Positions 48,626 through 57,134 of a stretch of DNA of 64,000 nucleotides are shown in pieces (positions within the stretch are counted from its first letter, which is position 1; every line of letters begins with the position of its first letter). The stretch comes from Pseudomonas borbori (GTDB taxonomy: Bacteria > Pseudomonadota > Gammaproteobacteria > Pseudomonadales > Pseudomonadaceae). Location of the stretch: assembly GCF_900115555.1 (NCBI RefSeq), contig NZ_FOWX01000008.1, forward strand, positions 11,472-75,471. The letters run 5' to 3'. The translations under genes were made by a program, and so were the position numbers. Below the pieces are notes generated by a model, which saw only the letters and a program-made list of their open reading frames with translations, did not search any database and was not told where the DNA came from.

Positions 48626-49498
48626 TCAGGCGCGAATGCCGGGCCTCAGGCCATCGGGTACTTCGGTCGTCGGCGGTTCGGGTGTTGCTATCACCGGTAC
48701 TGAGGGGTGGCAGACCTGGCGGTATTCGCTGGGGGTGCAGCCGACGTATTGCTTGAAGGCGCGGGCGAAGTAGGACGGGTCCTTGAAGCCGGCTTCGTAG
48801 CCGATGCTGGTGATCGGCATCTGGCTATGGTTCAGCCGCTCCTTGGCGAAGTCCATGCGTTTGTTCAGGACGTAGTCCATGAAGCCGACACCGACGACTT
48901 CCTTGAACAGCCGGCTGAAGCGAAAGGGCGTCATGCCGAAGCGCTGCGCCAGTGCCTTTTGGTCGATGCTTTCGCGAAAATGCTGCTCGATGTAGTCCAG
49001 TACCTTGTTCAGGGCCTGGTGCTTCTGGTGCTCAGCCGTCAGCCTGATGCTGTCCGGCAGGGACGGGTGGCGCTCGACCAGCGGCTTCTGCTGCTGGCCA
49101 TAAGGGCGGCGGCGCAACTCACACAGCTGATTGAGCGAGTGCAGATAGCGGCTTTTCTCGGCGGCCGTGAGCGGCAGCACCATGTATTCCCACACCCGCG
49201 AACGCATGGCCCAGATGGCCAGCTCTTCCGAGTGTTGCACGGTGAACATGGTGATCGGCAGCGAGGGCGCGGAGCGTTTGATCTCCAGCAACAGGTTGAG
49301 GCCGAGCGCATCCGGGCGGTCGAAGTGCATGCAGAGCATGTCCGGCTGTTGCGCGTGGGCCTGCACGGGCAGGACGCTGTTTTGCGCCAGCCGGCAATCG
49401 CAGCTTGAACGGAAATGCCCGATCAGCTCTTCAACCGATCGGTCATGGGTTAAATCGAACCATAACAATAATGGCTTGCTGGCCGAGTTAGACTTCAT
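48626..49498 (-). CDS. AraC family regulator with a degenerate receiver-like N-terminus
   Basis: A 290-residue regulator. Residues 1-130 look like a response-regulator receiver: DMLCMHFDRPDALGLN near 53 would hold the phosphorylation site, but the usual lysine of the K-P motif is replaced (YMVLPLT near 105), so phosphorylation control is doubtful. The C-terminal AraC domain has both helix-turn-helix motifs (KALAQRFGMTPFRFSRLFKE near 187, then ITSIGYEAGFKDPSYFARAF near 230) and the PSEYRQ ending. It is divergent from the Tad pilus locus, with a 417-bp gap, and may regulate it; this is inference. Confidence 0.85.
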   Translation of the reverse strand: MKSNSASKPLLLWFDLTHDRSVEELIGHFRSSCDCRLAQNSVLPVQAHAQQPDMLCMHFDRPDALGLNLLLEIKRSAPSLPITMFTVQHSEELAIWAMRSRVWEYMVLPLTAAEKSRYLHSLNQLCELRRRPYGQQQKPLVERHPSLPDSIRLTAEHQKHQALNKVLDYIEQHFRESIDQKALAQRFGMTPFRFSRLFKEVVGVGFMDYVLNKRMDFAKERLNHSQMPITSIGYEAGFKDPSYFARAFKQYVGCTPSEYRQVCHPSVPVIATPEPPTTEVPDGLRPGIRA

Positions 49499-49915
49499 AC
49501 CCTTAGCTCTGCGCCTCAGTGTTGTCTCTCCCCCGCCTTGAGTATTGTCACTATGCCAGTACTGTAAAGATCAAATTCTGATAAGAGAAAACAAGTCAAG
49601 TTAATTTGCTTCTATAGCTTGCCGCGAGCCCAGTGTTAGCTGGGCTTTCCGCTCTTTTTCGTCGCGCCGGGGAGCCACCGCTGGTCGCTTGCGAATCGGA
49701 GTCATCCGTAAGTCATTCCTTTTCCTGGGTTTTCCATTGCTGGCGCCGCGCGCGCTGTCGGTATTTTTGCTGCCTGGGCAATCGCTGCAAAAAAGTCCTG
49801 GTGATTCGCAAAAATCTCCTAACCGCTATTTTTCCCGCCGACTAGGGTTCAAGCAGGCGGGGCAGGCAGTGCCGCCGATTCCTGGAAGAACAACTTTTCT
49901 AGTGAGGTGGGCGAA
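49499..49915. other. 417-bp control region of the Tad locus
   Basis: The left part (49550-49630) is AT-rich. TTGCGAATC (49688-49696) and GATTCGCAA (49802-49810) form a 9-bp inverted repeat 105 bp apart. Two overlapping short frames are present on the plus strand but have no family character or ribosome-binding site. I could not assign a promoter. Confidence 0.35.
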
Positions 49916-50122
49916 ATGACTTTTCAAGCAATCAAGACTGCGGTGATGAAGTTCGTTGAGGACGAGGATGGGTTGACGGTTGTTGAGTATGCAGTCGCAG
50001 GTGGCCTGGTAAGCCTCGTGCTGGTTGCAGCATTCACCGCATTGGGACAAAGCGTGTGCGGTGTAATTAATGCACTGATTACAGCTATTGGTGGCACAGC
50101 AGCTAGCTGCGCCACTCCTTAA
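49916..50122 (+). CDS. flp: Flp-type pilin (type IVb prepilin)
   Basis: A 68-residue prepilin, the major subunit of the Tad/Flp pilus. The short basic and acidic leader ends in EDEDG, with prepilin-peptidase cleavage expected after that Gly; the mature protein starts LTVVEYAVAGGLVSLVLVAA, including the Glu5 and Tyr6 (EY) characteristic of Flp pilins. Two cysteines near the C-terminus may form a disulfide. GAGGTGGGCGAA precedes the ATG. It is the first gene of the Tad locus. Confidence 0.95.
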   Translation: MTFQAIKTAVMKFVEDEDGLTVVEYAVAGGLVSLVLVAAFTALGQSVCGVINALITAIGGTAASCATP

Positions 50123-50168
50123 TTGGCTGAGATCTTCATTAACAACCTAAATAAAAGGCAATACGGCT

Positions 50169-50705
50169 ATGGCTCAAGGGCAAATATTTGCTGCAGTTTT
50201 GCTGCTCGGGCTCTTGCTGATAGCGGTGGTGAGCGATGTGCGCCACCACCGCATTCCTAACTTGCTGATACTGGTTGGCTTGATTCTGGCACTGGCTGTC
50301 CAGGCCTATACCGGAGGTTGGCCAGGGCTGAGGAACGGTGCGCTGGGGCTGCTGATCGGTTTCAGCCTGTTTATACCTTTCTACGCTCTAGGTGGCGTGG
50401 CGGCCGGCGATGTGAAATTGATGGCGATGGCGGGCAGTTTTTTAACTTTGGGTACGAGTATCTGGGCAGTGGCGTTAACTGTAATAAGTGGCAGTTTATT
50501 GGGTGTTCTTTTTCTGATTTACAAGCGGCAGTTTTGGCGGTCGTTACACCGATATTGGGTGATGCTCAGTTTGCGTACCTATGTGCCAACCGTTGAGGGC
50601 GATGCTATCCGAATGCGTTTCCCATACGCCCTGGCCATCTTGACCGGTACAGCATTCAGTTTGGTTTGGCGGCCTGTGGGACTACCGGCAGGAATATTGG
50701 GTTAG
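50169..50705 (+). CDS. tadV: Tad prepilin peptidase (TadV/CpaA/FppA)
   Basis: A 178-residue aspartic membrane peptidase of the A24 family that processes Flp and the TadE/TadF pseudopilins. The active-site aspartates are Asp23 in VVSDVRHHRIPN and Asp81 in VAAGDVKLM. Five or six membrane segments are visible and the N-terminal methyltransferase domain of PilD is absent, as in TadV. It lies 47 bp after flp. Confidence 0.93.
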   Translation: MAQGQIFAAVLLLGLLLIAVVSDVRHHRIPNLLILVGLILALAVQAYTGGWPGLRNGALGLLIGFSLFIPFYALGGVAAGDVKLMAMAGSFLTLGTSIWAVALTVISGSLLGVLFLIYKRQFWRSLHRYWVMLSLRTYVPTVEGDAIRMRFPYALAILTGTAFSLVWRPVGLPAGILG

Positions 50706-50720
50706 GAGGAGGTCGGCACT

Positions 50721-52058
50721 ATGTACGCCATCAGCGACAGCGACGCCTACCCCAGCGAACGTGAGGCCGTGGAGCGCCTGGCGCCGCAGCCGCGGAGCAT
50801 TCGCGAGACCGGCCTGGCGGACAATTTGCTCGGCGACCTGCTGTGCAAGCACTTGCACGATGCCGGGGTGCTGGGTATGCCGCAGCTGGTCGAGCGCCTG
50901 GCGCTGACCGGCGCGGTGCTGGAAGAGATCCTGGCGTTTCTGCGCAAGGATGGCCGGGTCGAGGTACTCGGTCAGGCGGGCGGCCAGACCGCCGCCCAGG
51001 GGCTGCGCTACGGCCTGACCGAACGTGGTCGCAGCGCCGCCCGCGATGCCCTGGCGCGCAGCGGCTATATAGGTGCGGCGCCCTATCCGGTGAGCAGTTA
51101 CCGCTCGCTGCTCAAGGTGCAAACCATTCACCACGGGCGCATCACCGCCCGCGACATGCGCGCCTCCTTCGGCGGCGTGGTGCTGAGCGAGGGCATGCTC
51201 GACCAGTTGGGCGTGGCCCTGAATTCCGGGCGCGCCATCATGATTTACGGCCCGGCGGGCACCGGCAAGACCTATATCAGCAGCCGCCTGATCCGCCTGT
51301 TCGCCGAGGCCATCTGGGTACCTTACGCCATCGCGATCAACGAGGCGGTGATCGAGATCTACGACCCCCAGGTGCACCAGCGTCTGGATGACACGGACGC
51401 GCAGCAGAACAGCCTGATGCTCAGCGAGGGCATCGACCGTCGTCTGCTGTGCTGCAAGCGCCCGGTGCTGATCACCGGCGGTGAGCTGAGCATGGAGCAG
51501 CTGGATATCCGCTATGACCCGTTCAGCCGCCAATACCAGGCGCCGCTGCAGCTCAAGGCCAGCAACGGCTTGTTTATCATCGACGACATGGGCCGTCAGC
51601 GCATGGCGCCGGCCGAGTTGCTCAACCGCTGGATAGTGCCGATGGAGGAGAAGCGCGACTTCCTCAACCTCGGCGGCGGCCGCCACTGCGAGCTGCCATT
51701 CGACCTGGTGCTGGTGTTCTCCACCAACCTCAACCCGCTGGAGCTGGCCGACGAGGCCTTTCTCCGGCGGATCGGCTACAAGCTGCACTTCAACTACCTC
51801 AAGGCCGATGAGTACGAGCGCATCTGGCGCCAGGAGTGCGAGCGCCTGGGCATCGCCTATGACCCGGTGCTGCTGCGCTATGTGCTGCAAGGCTTGTACG
51901 AGACCGAGGGCATGCCGCTGGTGCCGTGCCACCCGCGCGATCTGCTGGGCATGGCGCAGGATCGCCAGCGCTACCTGGATGGTGACGGGCCGCTGTCGCC
52001 GCAGGAGCTGGAGTGGGCCTGGCGTAACTACTTTATCCAGCTTGATTTTCTTGGCTAA
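50721..52058 (+). CDS. AAA+ ATPase of the Tad locus with N-terminal winged-helix-like region
   Basis: A 445-residue protein not part of the basic Tad set. Residues 30-115 look helical and winged-helix-like (LGMPQLVERLALTGAVLEEIL). The AAA+ domain has Walker A GPAGTGKT at 177-184 and Walker B LFIIDDMG near 284-291, followed by FLNLGGGRHCELPFDLVLV and VFSTNLNPLELADEAFLRRI, the sensor and arginine-finger region. It is 16 bp after tadV and 13 bp before cpaB, so it is cotranscribed. Similar AAA proteins exist in some tad clusters, but their role is unknown to me. It might remodel the secretion complex or act in gene control. Confidence 0.85.
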   Translation: MYAISDSDAYPSEREAVERLAPQPRSIRETGLADNLLGDLLCKHLHDAGVLGMPQLVERLALTGAVLEEILAFLRKDGRVEVLGQAGGQTAAQGLRYGLTERGRSAARDALARSGYIGAAPYPVSSYRSLLKVQTIHHGRITARDMRASFGGVVLSEGMLDQLGVALNSGRAIMIYGPAGTGKTYISSRLIRLFAEAIWVPYAIAINEAVIEIYDPQVHQRLDDTDAQQNSLMLSEGIDRRLLCCKRPVLITGGELSMEQLDIRYDPFSRQYQAPLQLKASNGLFIIDDMGRQRMAPAELLNRWIVPMEEKRDFLNLGGGRHCELPFDLVLVFSTNLNPLELADEAFLRRIGYKLHFNYLKADEYERIWRQECERLGIAYDPVLLRYVLQGLYETEGMPLVPCHPRDLLGMAQDRQRYLDGDGPLSPQELEWAWRNYFIQLDFLG

Positions 52059-52070
52059 GGAGATACAGAC

Positions 52071-52889
52071 ATGAGCGCGCGTACCCTGACCCTGGTTGCC
52101 CTGTCCCTGATCCTCGGGCTGGGCGCCGCCTGGATGGCCAACAACTGGCTGAGTGCCCGACTGAATGCCGGCCCCGACGACAACCTGCAGAGCGTGGTAG
52201 TGGCCACGGTGGAAATCCCCTTCGGTCAGATGATCGAGGCCCAGCACGTCAGCCTGGTGCGCATGCCCAAGAACACGGTGCCGGACGACGGTTTCGATGC
52301 CACCGACAAGGTGATCGGCAAGATCGCCACCTTCAGCATGCTGCGCGGCGACATCCTGCGTGGCGCGCGGCTGGCCGAGCACCTCGGCGGCAGCACCCTG
52401 GCCTCGCTGATCGGGGCGGACAAGCGCGCCATCTCGGTGCGGGTCGACGACGTGGTCGGGGTCGGTGGCTTCCTGCTGCCGGGCAACCGGGTCGATGTGC
52501 TGGCGACCAGGAAGGTCGGTAATAACAGCGAAGCCGAGTCGAAGACCATCCTCGAAGACCTGCGGGTACTGGCCGTCGACCAGACCGCCAGCACCGACAA
52601 GACCCAGCCGGTGGTGGTGCGCGCGGTGACCCTGGAGATGAGCAGCGTAGAGGCCGAGGTGCTGGTCAAGGCGCAAACCGAGGGCAGGCTGCAACTGGCC
52701 CTGCGCAACCCGCTGAACAACCAGAAAAAGCTCGAAGCCGCACCGCTGGCACTGGTCGAGGCGCCTGCGCCGACGCCGGTCGCCGCTCCGGCGCCGGCCA
52801 AACCGCTGGTGCGGCGCAGCGGCGGCGCTGGTGTAGGGGTCACGATCATTCGCGGTACCGCGGTGGAGGCGACCAAGGTGCAGTTGTAG
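52071..52889 (+). CDS. cpaB: Flp pilus assembly protein CpaB/RcpC
   Basis: A 272-residue inner-membrane-anchored periplasmic protein thought to shape or stabilise the secretin channel. One N-terminal transmembrane helix (about 5-25) precedes a SAF domain (about 42-105, ATVEIPFGQMIEAQHVSLVR) and the RcpC region (VRVDDVVGVGGFLLPGNRVDV near 125). The C-terminal part is rich in Ala and Pro (about 225-250). It precedes the secretin gene. Confidence 0.93.
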   Translation: MSARTLTLVALSLILGLGAAWMANNWLSARLNAGPDDNLQSVVVATVEIPFGQMIEAQHVSLVRMPKNTVPDDGFDATDKVIGKIATFSMLRGDILRGARLAEHLGGSTLASLIGADKRAISVRVDDVVGVGGFLLPGNRVDVLATRKVGNNSEAESKTILEDLRVLAVDQTASTDKTQPVVVRAVTLEMSSVEAEVLVKAQTEGRLQLALRNPLNNQKKLEAAPLALVEAPAPTPVAAPAPAKPLVRRSGGAGVGVTIIRGTAVEATKVQL

Positions 52890-52898
52890 GGCGGGAGA

Positions 52899-52935
52899 GG
52901 GGAGGCGCGAGCCAGGCGGGGTTCTCGCGCTCCCC
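52899..52935 (+). terminator. Hairpin between cpaB and the secretin gene
   Basis: GGGGAGGCGCGAG pairs with CTCGCGCTCCCC (one bulge). It is not followed by a T run, so it more likely attenuates or stabilises the cpaB message than ends transcription. Confidence 0.4.
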
Positions 52936-53022
52936 ATTCTCCTCACGGGACGAATGCAGTGGTAGCGGTTTTCCGCTGCTGGGCTAAGCCGGCAAGGCGA
53001 CATAACAAGCAAGGAGTAGGGC

Positions 53023-54558
53023 ATGGAGATCATCCTGAGACTCAGGTCATACGCGCTGTACGCATTGGGCGCCTGGCTGTTGTCGAGCATCGCGGTACAG
53101 GCGGCTGAAGCGCCGCCGGCGGTAAGCAGCATGCCGGCAGCCAATATCAGCAATATCGAGGTGCCGATCTATAAATCGCGGGTGCTGAGCACGCGCGCCC
53201 CGGTGAAGAAAGTCTCGGTGGGCAACCCGGAGATCGCCGATATCCTGATCACCAGCCCGACCCAGCTGTACCTGCTCGGCCGCTCCCTGGGCAGCACCAA
53301 CGTGCTGCTGTGGGATAGCCGCAACCGCCTGATCGACAGCCTCGACCTGGAAGTGGTACACGACCTCGGCGGCTTGAAGGGCAAACTGCACCAGTTGATG
53401 CCCAACGAGCGCATCGAGGTCTTCAGTGCCCAGGGCGCGCTGGTGCTGCGCGGCCAGGTGAGCAGCGCGGCGGCCATGGATACCGCGGTCAAGCTGGCCA
53501 AGACCTATAGCGCCCAGACCGCCAGCGTGGTCCAGGGCGAGGGTGAGGCGGCGGCTGCGGCGCCGACCCAGTCGCTGGAGGTGATCAACCTGCTCACCGT
53601 CGGCGGTAGCCAGCAGGTGATGCTGGAGGTCAAGGTGGCGGAGATGCAGCGCAGTCTGGTCAAGAGCATCAATGTGCGCTTCAACGCCCTGGACTTCGGC
53701 TCTTCCAGCCGCTGGTCCACGGGGGGCTTCAACAATGGCGTCGGGCCAGGCGGGATTCCGATTGGATTCGTGCCCGATCCGGTAAACGATGGCTTTATCG
53801 TGCCCGATCCGACCAGCCTGATCGGCAGCGGCAAGGGCTTCCTCGGCCAGTTCCTCTCGGACAACTTCCTGTTCAACGTGGTGCTGGAGGCGGCCAAGGA
53901 CAACGGTACGGCCAAGGTGCTGGCGGAGCCGACCCTGACCACCCTGACCGGGCAGCAGGCGGAATTCATTTCCGGCGGCGAGTTCCCCATTCCGGTATCC
54001 GACGATGATGGCATCACCATCGAGTTCAAGGAGTTCGGCGTCGGGGTGAAATTTCTGCCGGTGGTGCTCGACTCGGGGCGGATCAACCTCAACCTGAATG
54101 TCTCGGTCAGCGAGCTGGTGGCGGCCAATAGCCTGGTGGTGCAGACCGGCGAGCAGGTGGTGGGTACTGCCTTGCTGGTGCCAGCGCTGACCAAGCGCAG
54201 CGCGCAGTCCACGGTCGAGCTGGGCAATGGCCAGACCATCGCCATCGCCGGTTTGATCAGCGAGAACACCCGCGATTTCGTCAGCCGCTTCCCCGGCCTG
54301 GGCGATGTACCTGTGCTCGGTCATCTGTTCCGCAGCCAGGAGTTCGTCAACGGCGAAACCGAGCTGGTGATCCTGGTGACGCCGCACCTGGCCAAGCCGG
54401 TGGACGCCAGAAGCGTACGCCTGCCCACCGAGAAATTCGTCGAGCCGAGCGACCTGGACTTCTACCTGCTCGGCAAGACCAAGGGGCGTGAAGCCGGGCG
54501 TCCGGTGCCGGTCAGCCTCGGCACCAGTGAGGGTAGTTTCGGCCACGATTTGAATTAG
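53023..54558 (+). CDS. cpaC: Tad outer-membrane secretin (CpaC/RcpA)
   Basis: A 511-residue secretin forming the pilus exit channel. A signal peptide (cut near residue 28, VQAAEA) is followed by the N0-like pilus-assembly domain (about 45-115, VPIYKSRVLSTRAPVKKVSV) and a BON-like region, then the secretin domain from about 200. LAEPTLTTLTGQQAEFISGGEFPIP near 305 and VPALTKRSAQSTVELGNGQT near 385 are the conserved blocks. The ATG follows AAGGAGTAGGGC. Confidence 0.94.
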   Translation: MEIILRLRSYALYALGAWLLSSIAVQAAEAPPAVSSMPAANISNIEVPIYKSRVLSTRAPVKKVSVGNPEIADILITSPTQLYLLGRSLGSTNVLLWDSRNRLIDSLDLEVVHDLGGLKGKLHQLMPNERIEVFSAQGALVLRGQVSSAAAMDTAVKLAKTYSAQTASVVQGEGEAAAAAPTQSLEVINLLTVGGSQQVMLEVKVAEMQRSLVKSINVRFNALDFGSSSRWSTGGFNNGVGPGGIPIGFVPDPVNDGFIVPDPTSLIGSGKGFLGQFLSDNFLFNVVLEAAKDNGTAKVLAEPTLTTLTGQQAEFISGGEFPIPVSDDDGITIEFKEFGVGVKFLPVVLDSGRINLNLNVSVSELVAANSLVVQTGEQVVGTALLVPALTKRSAQSTVELGNGQTIAIAGLISENTRDFVSRFPGLGDVPVLGHLFRSQEFVNGETELVILVTPHLAKPVDARSVRLPTEKFVEPSDLDFYLLGKTKGREAGRPVPVSLGTSEGSFGHDLN

Positions 54559-54560
54559 TC

Positions 54561-54770
54561 GTAGGTTGGGTTAGCGGCGCTTGTATGCCCGGGCAAGTCA
54601 CAGATTCGAGGCGCCGCGTAACCCGTCAGCAGGTACACCGTAATTAAGGGTTACGCCGCGCAGAAAATGCGGTTTTGCCGGGCATTGCCTGGGCGGATAA
54701 CCCAGCAGGATGGGTATAACTTTGCTTAACCCAGCAGCATGGGTATCGCTTCGCTCAACCCATCCTACGG
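54561..54770. repeat. Mosaic repeats between the secretin and lipoprotein genes
   Basis: GTAGGTTGGGTTAGCGGCGC opens and CTCAACCCATCCTACGG closes the element, and the same words end the Tad locus (63.6 kb). Inside, two copies of a roughly 31-bp unit, CAGCAGGATGGGTATAACTT and CAGCAGCATGGGTATCGCTT, lie in tandem near 54695-54760. Confidence 0.6.
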
Positions 54771-54855
54771 TCTAGCCGGCTGGCCGGTCGGGTCAAATTT
54801 GCAAGGGTGGCTCGCCTGGCGGGCCGCACAGGATCAACCAGTGGAGGCAACCACG

Positions 54856-55128
54856 ATGAAACGCACAATGATTGTGACGCTGCTGTTGCTAGGGCCAAGC
54901 GGTTGCATGACCTACGAGGAGGGCCGGGTCGGTCCTTTGGGTTCGAGTATCTACGACGTCAACTATCAGCAGATTGCCGACAAGCAAGTGGCGGCCAACC
55001 CCGGTACCGAGGTATCGCCCAGCGGCACCGATGGCCCGCTGACGGAAAAAGTCATGGATGGCTACCGCGGCGTCACCGGCGACGCGCAGCAGGTCGGCCA
55101 ACCCATCCAGATCAATATCGGTAACTGA
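54856..55128 (+). CDS. Small putative lipoprotein of the Tad locus
   Basis: A 90-residue protein. A short signal sequence ends in LGPSGC, so Cys18 may be lipidated, although the Pro before SGC departs from the usual lipobox. The mature part is hydrophilic with SIYDVNYQQIADKQVAANPG and no known domain. The ATG at 54856 has GTGGAGGCAACC upstream. By position, between the secretin and the TadG-like gene, it could be a pilotin-like helper of the secretin, but there is no direct evidence. Confidence 0.75.
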   Translation: MKRTMIVTLLLLGPSGCMTYEEGRVGPLGSSIYDVNYQQIADKQVAANPGTEVSPSGTDGPLTEKVMDGYRGVTGDAQQVGQPIQINIGN

Positions 55129-55135
55129 GGGCTGG

Positions 55136-56476
55136 ATGATGAAACCCCGTATGCACCGACCGTTCACCACGCTGCCACAACGCCAGCGGGGGGCGGTGAT
55201 TGTCCTGATCGTGGTGGCCATGCTGGCGATTCTGGCAATGGCCGCCTTGGCCCTGGATGGTGGGCATATGCTGGTGAACAAGACGCGCCTGCAAAATGCC
55301 GTGGATGCGGCAGCGTTGAGCGGGGCCAAGACCTTGAGTCAGGTGAGTGGCGATCCCATGGGCTATCTCGCAGCGGCGGCCGCAGCACGGGATACCCTGA
55401 CACGTAATGCCTATGCCGATGGTAACGGCGAGTTGGCCGATGCTATCGATGCTCCGGACTTTGTTATTGAGGTGAAATTTTCCGACAGCGTCTACGGATC
55501 TTTCAAGTACCCCCCCGAGTCGGAGGATCCCCGCTATGTGCGAGTTGAGGTAGCCAACTACAAGTTGAGCGAGTTTCTCTGGGGCATCCTGCGGCACCCG
55601 CTACTAATAGGCGATGGCTTTGCTCCGAATAAGGCCGTTGCCGCCATCGCCACCGCCGGTCCGAGTCCAACGGCTTCGACCTGCAAGATCGATCCTGTTG
55701 TGGTATGCGGCGATCCGGCTCAATACGACCCTGAAAATGGCAACTTCTGGGGGTATAGGTATGGCGACTTGCAAACGCTGACCTGCGGTACGCCCGGTAG
55801 TCCAAGTGCGGGTAATTGTCAGTTGCTACGGCTCGGCGATAGTACGGGCGGTGCGGATATCCGCCAGGCGTTTTGCGCCGGAACCGAACAATGCATCGAT
55901 GACACTGGCTGGGTGGATACCGAACCAGGTATCACCTGGGGGCCGGTGGCCCAAGGCCTGAATACGCGGTTAGGGCTGTACAACGGCCCCGTCGACCCGG
56001 CGAGCTGCCCTCCGGACTGGTACACCAATTACAGCGAGCCACTGGTCGCAATGGACAGCGGCGTGCCTAAGCAGAATGGGGCCGTGGTCGTTTCCGCCAA
56101 TGGCGATCTGTCGGCCGGCGCCGCCCAGTTGACTGATGTCAACGATTGGAAGAATGCCTATCTGGGCTGTGCCGCAAGTCCTGGTTCCTGCTCGGGGGTC
56201 GCCGAGCGCCGCGTCCTCAATGTCGTGATCGGCAATTGTGCCGCAGTGGCGGGAGGGGGGGCGACCTCGGTGCCAGTGCTGGGATTCGGCTGCTTCTATT
56301 TACTGCAGAAGGTCGAGCAAAGCGGTGAGAAGGAGGTCTTCGGCCAGTTCATGCGGGAGTGCGAAGGAAGTGGTTACGCCGGGCCGGAGCCGGCTGAGGA
56401 TGTAGGACCACAGATCATCCAGTTGTACAAGACCTATATCGGCGAGGGTGTTAGGGAGTCGAGCCACGACTCCTAG
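55136..56476 (+). CDS. tadG: TadG-like pilus assembly protein
   Basis: A 446-residue membrane-anchored, mostly periplasmic protein. The N-terminal TadG-like domain has the typical start RGAVIVLIVVAMLAILAM as a transmembrane helix (about 18-42), followed by LDGGHMLVNKTRLQNAVDAAALSGA. After about residue 180 it is a unique, Cys-rich region with 13 or more cysteines, probably disulfide-bonded in the periplasm. TadG-type proteins are thought to anchor the pilus. A GAGGGCTGG site precedes the ATG-ATG start. Confidence 0.88.
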   Translation: MMKPRMHRPFTTLPQRQRGAVIVLIVVAMLAILAMAALALDGGHMLVNKTRLQNAVDAAALSGAKTLSQVSGDPMGYLAAAAAARDTLTRNAYADGNGELADAIDAPDFVIEVKFSDSVYGSFKYPPESEDPRYVRVEVANYKLSEFLWGILRHPLLIGDGFAPNKAVAAIATAGPSPTASTCKIDPVVVCGDPAQYDPENGNFWGYRYGDLQTLTCGTPGSPSAGNCQLLRLGDSTGGADIRQAFCAGTEQCIDDTGWVDTEPGITWGPVAQGLNTRLGLYNGPVDPASCPPDWYTNYSEPLVAMDSGVPKQNGAVVVSANGDLSAGAAQLTDVNDWKNAYLGCAASPGSCSGVAERRVLNVVIGNCAAVAGGGATSVPVLGFGCFYLLQKVEQSGEKEVFGQFMRECEGSGYAGPEPAEDVGPQIIQLYKTYIGEGVRESSHDS

Positions 56477-56498
56477 GCTCACCTGGCAATCGGTCGGT

Positions 56499-56566
56499 GT
56501 AGCCCGGATAAATCCGGAGAGGCGTAAGTCTCGTACAACACCGATCCCGGATTGCATCCGGGCTAC
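56499..56566. repeat. Palindromic repeat, GTAGCCCGGAT family
   Basis: GTAGCCCGGATAAATCCGG at the left and CCCGGATTGCATCCGGGCTAC at the right form a long inverted repeat, common between Pseudomonas genes. It lies between the TadG-like and TadE-like genes. Confidence 0.75.
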
Positions 56567-56666
56567 GAGGCTTCGCCAGCAAGCCGGCTCTTACAGGGTG
56601 GCTGCCTTGCAGCACGCAGGTCGCAATAGCAATGGATTGATTAAATTTCTGATAAGGAGGTGTGCG

Positions 56667-57134
56667 ATGAAAGGTTCTGCTTTCAAGCAACTTCAGCTCC
56701 AGCGTGGCGTGGCCATGGTCGAGTTCGCCATCGCCCTGCCGTTGCTGTTGTTGCTGTTGCTGGCCATCGGCGAGTTCGGGCGCATGCTCTACCACTACAA
56801 CAACCTGCTGCAGGCCAACCGTGATGCGGTGCGCTACCTGGCCGGTCATTCTTGGAACACCACTCTCGGCCGGGTGGTGATCGATACCACGCTCACGACT
56901 AGAACCAAAAACCTCGCAGTTTATGGTGTGCCTGTTGCCCAGCCTGGCAATGAAGTAGTGCCGGGGCTGACTACCGCCAATGTAACGGTCAGCACGATAG
57001 GCACCGAGCATGTCCAGGTCAGCATCAATTACGTATTCCAGCCGGTTATCGGCGGCAGCCTGCCGGCGCTGATCGGTAACGCCATCCCGCTGAACATCCC
57101 ACTGGTGGCCACCACCGTGATGAGGGGGCTGTGA
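56667..57134 (+). CDS. tadE: TadE-like pseudopilin
   Basis: A 155-residue minor pilin-like protein processed by TadV. RGVAMVEFAIALPLLLLLLLA near residue 13 is the conserved TadE start, with the Glu of the prepilin motif, and one transmembrane helix. The rest is a periplasmic domain. A strong ATAAGGAGGTGTGCG precedes the ATG. The stop overlaps the next start (TGATG). Confidence 0.92.
   Translation: MKGSAFKQLQLQRGVAMVEFAIALPLLLLLLLAIGEFGRMLYHYNNLLQANRDAVRYLAGHSWNTTLGRVVIDTTLTTRTKNLAVYGVPVAQPGNEVVPGLTTANVTVSTIGTEHVQVSINYVFQPVIGGSLPALIGNAIPLNIPLVATTVMRGL

Noticed and set aside
49633..49919. Two overlapping short frames upstream of flp
   Set aside because: No ribosome-binding site or family character, and the sequence lies in the likely control region.
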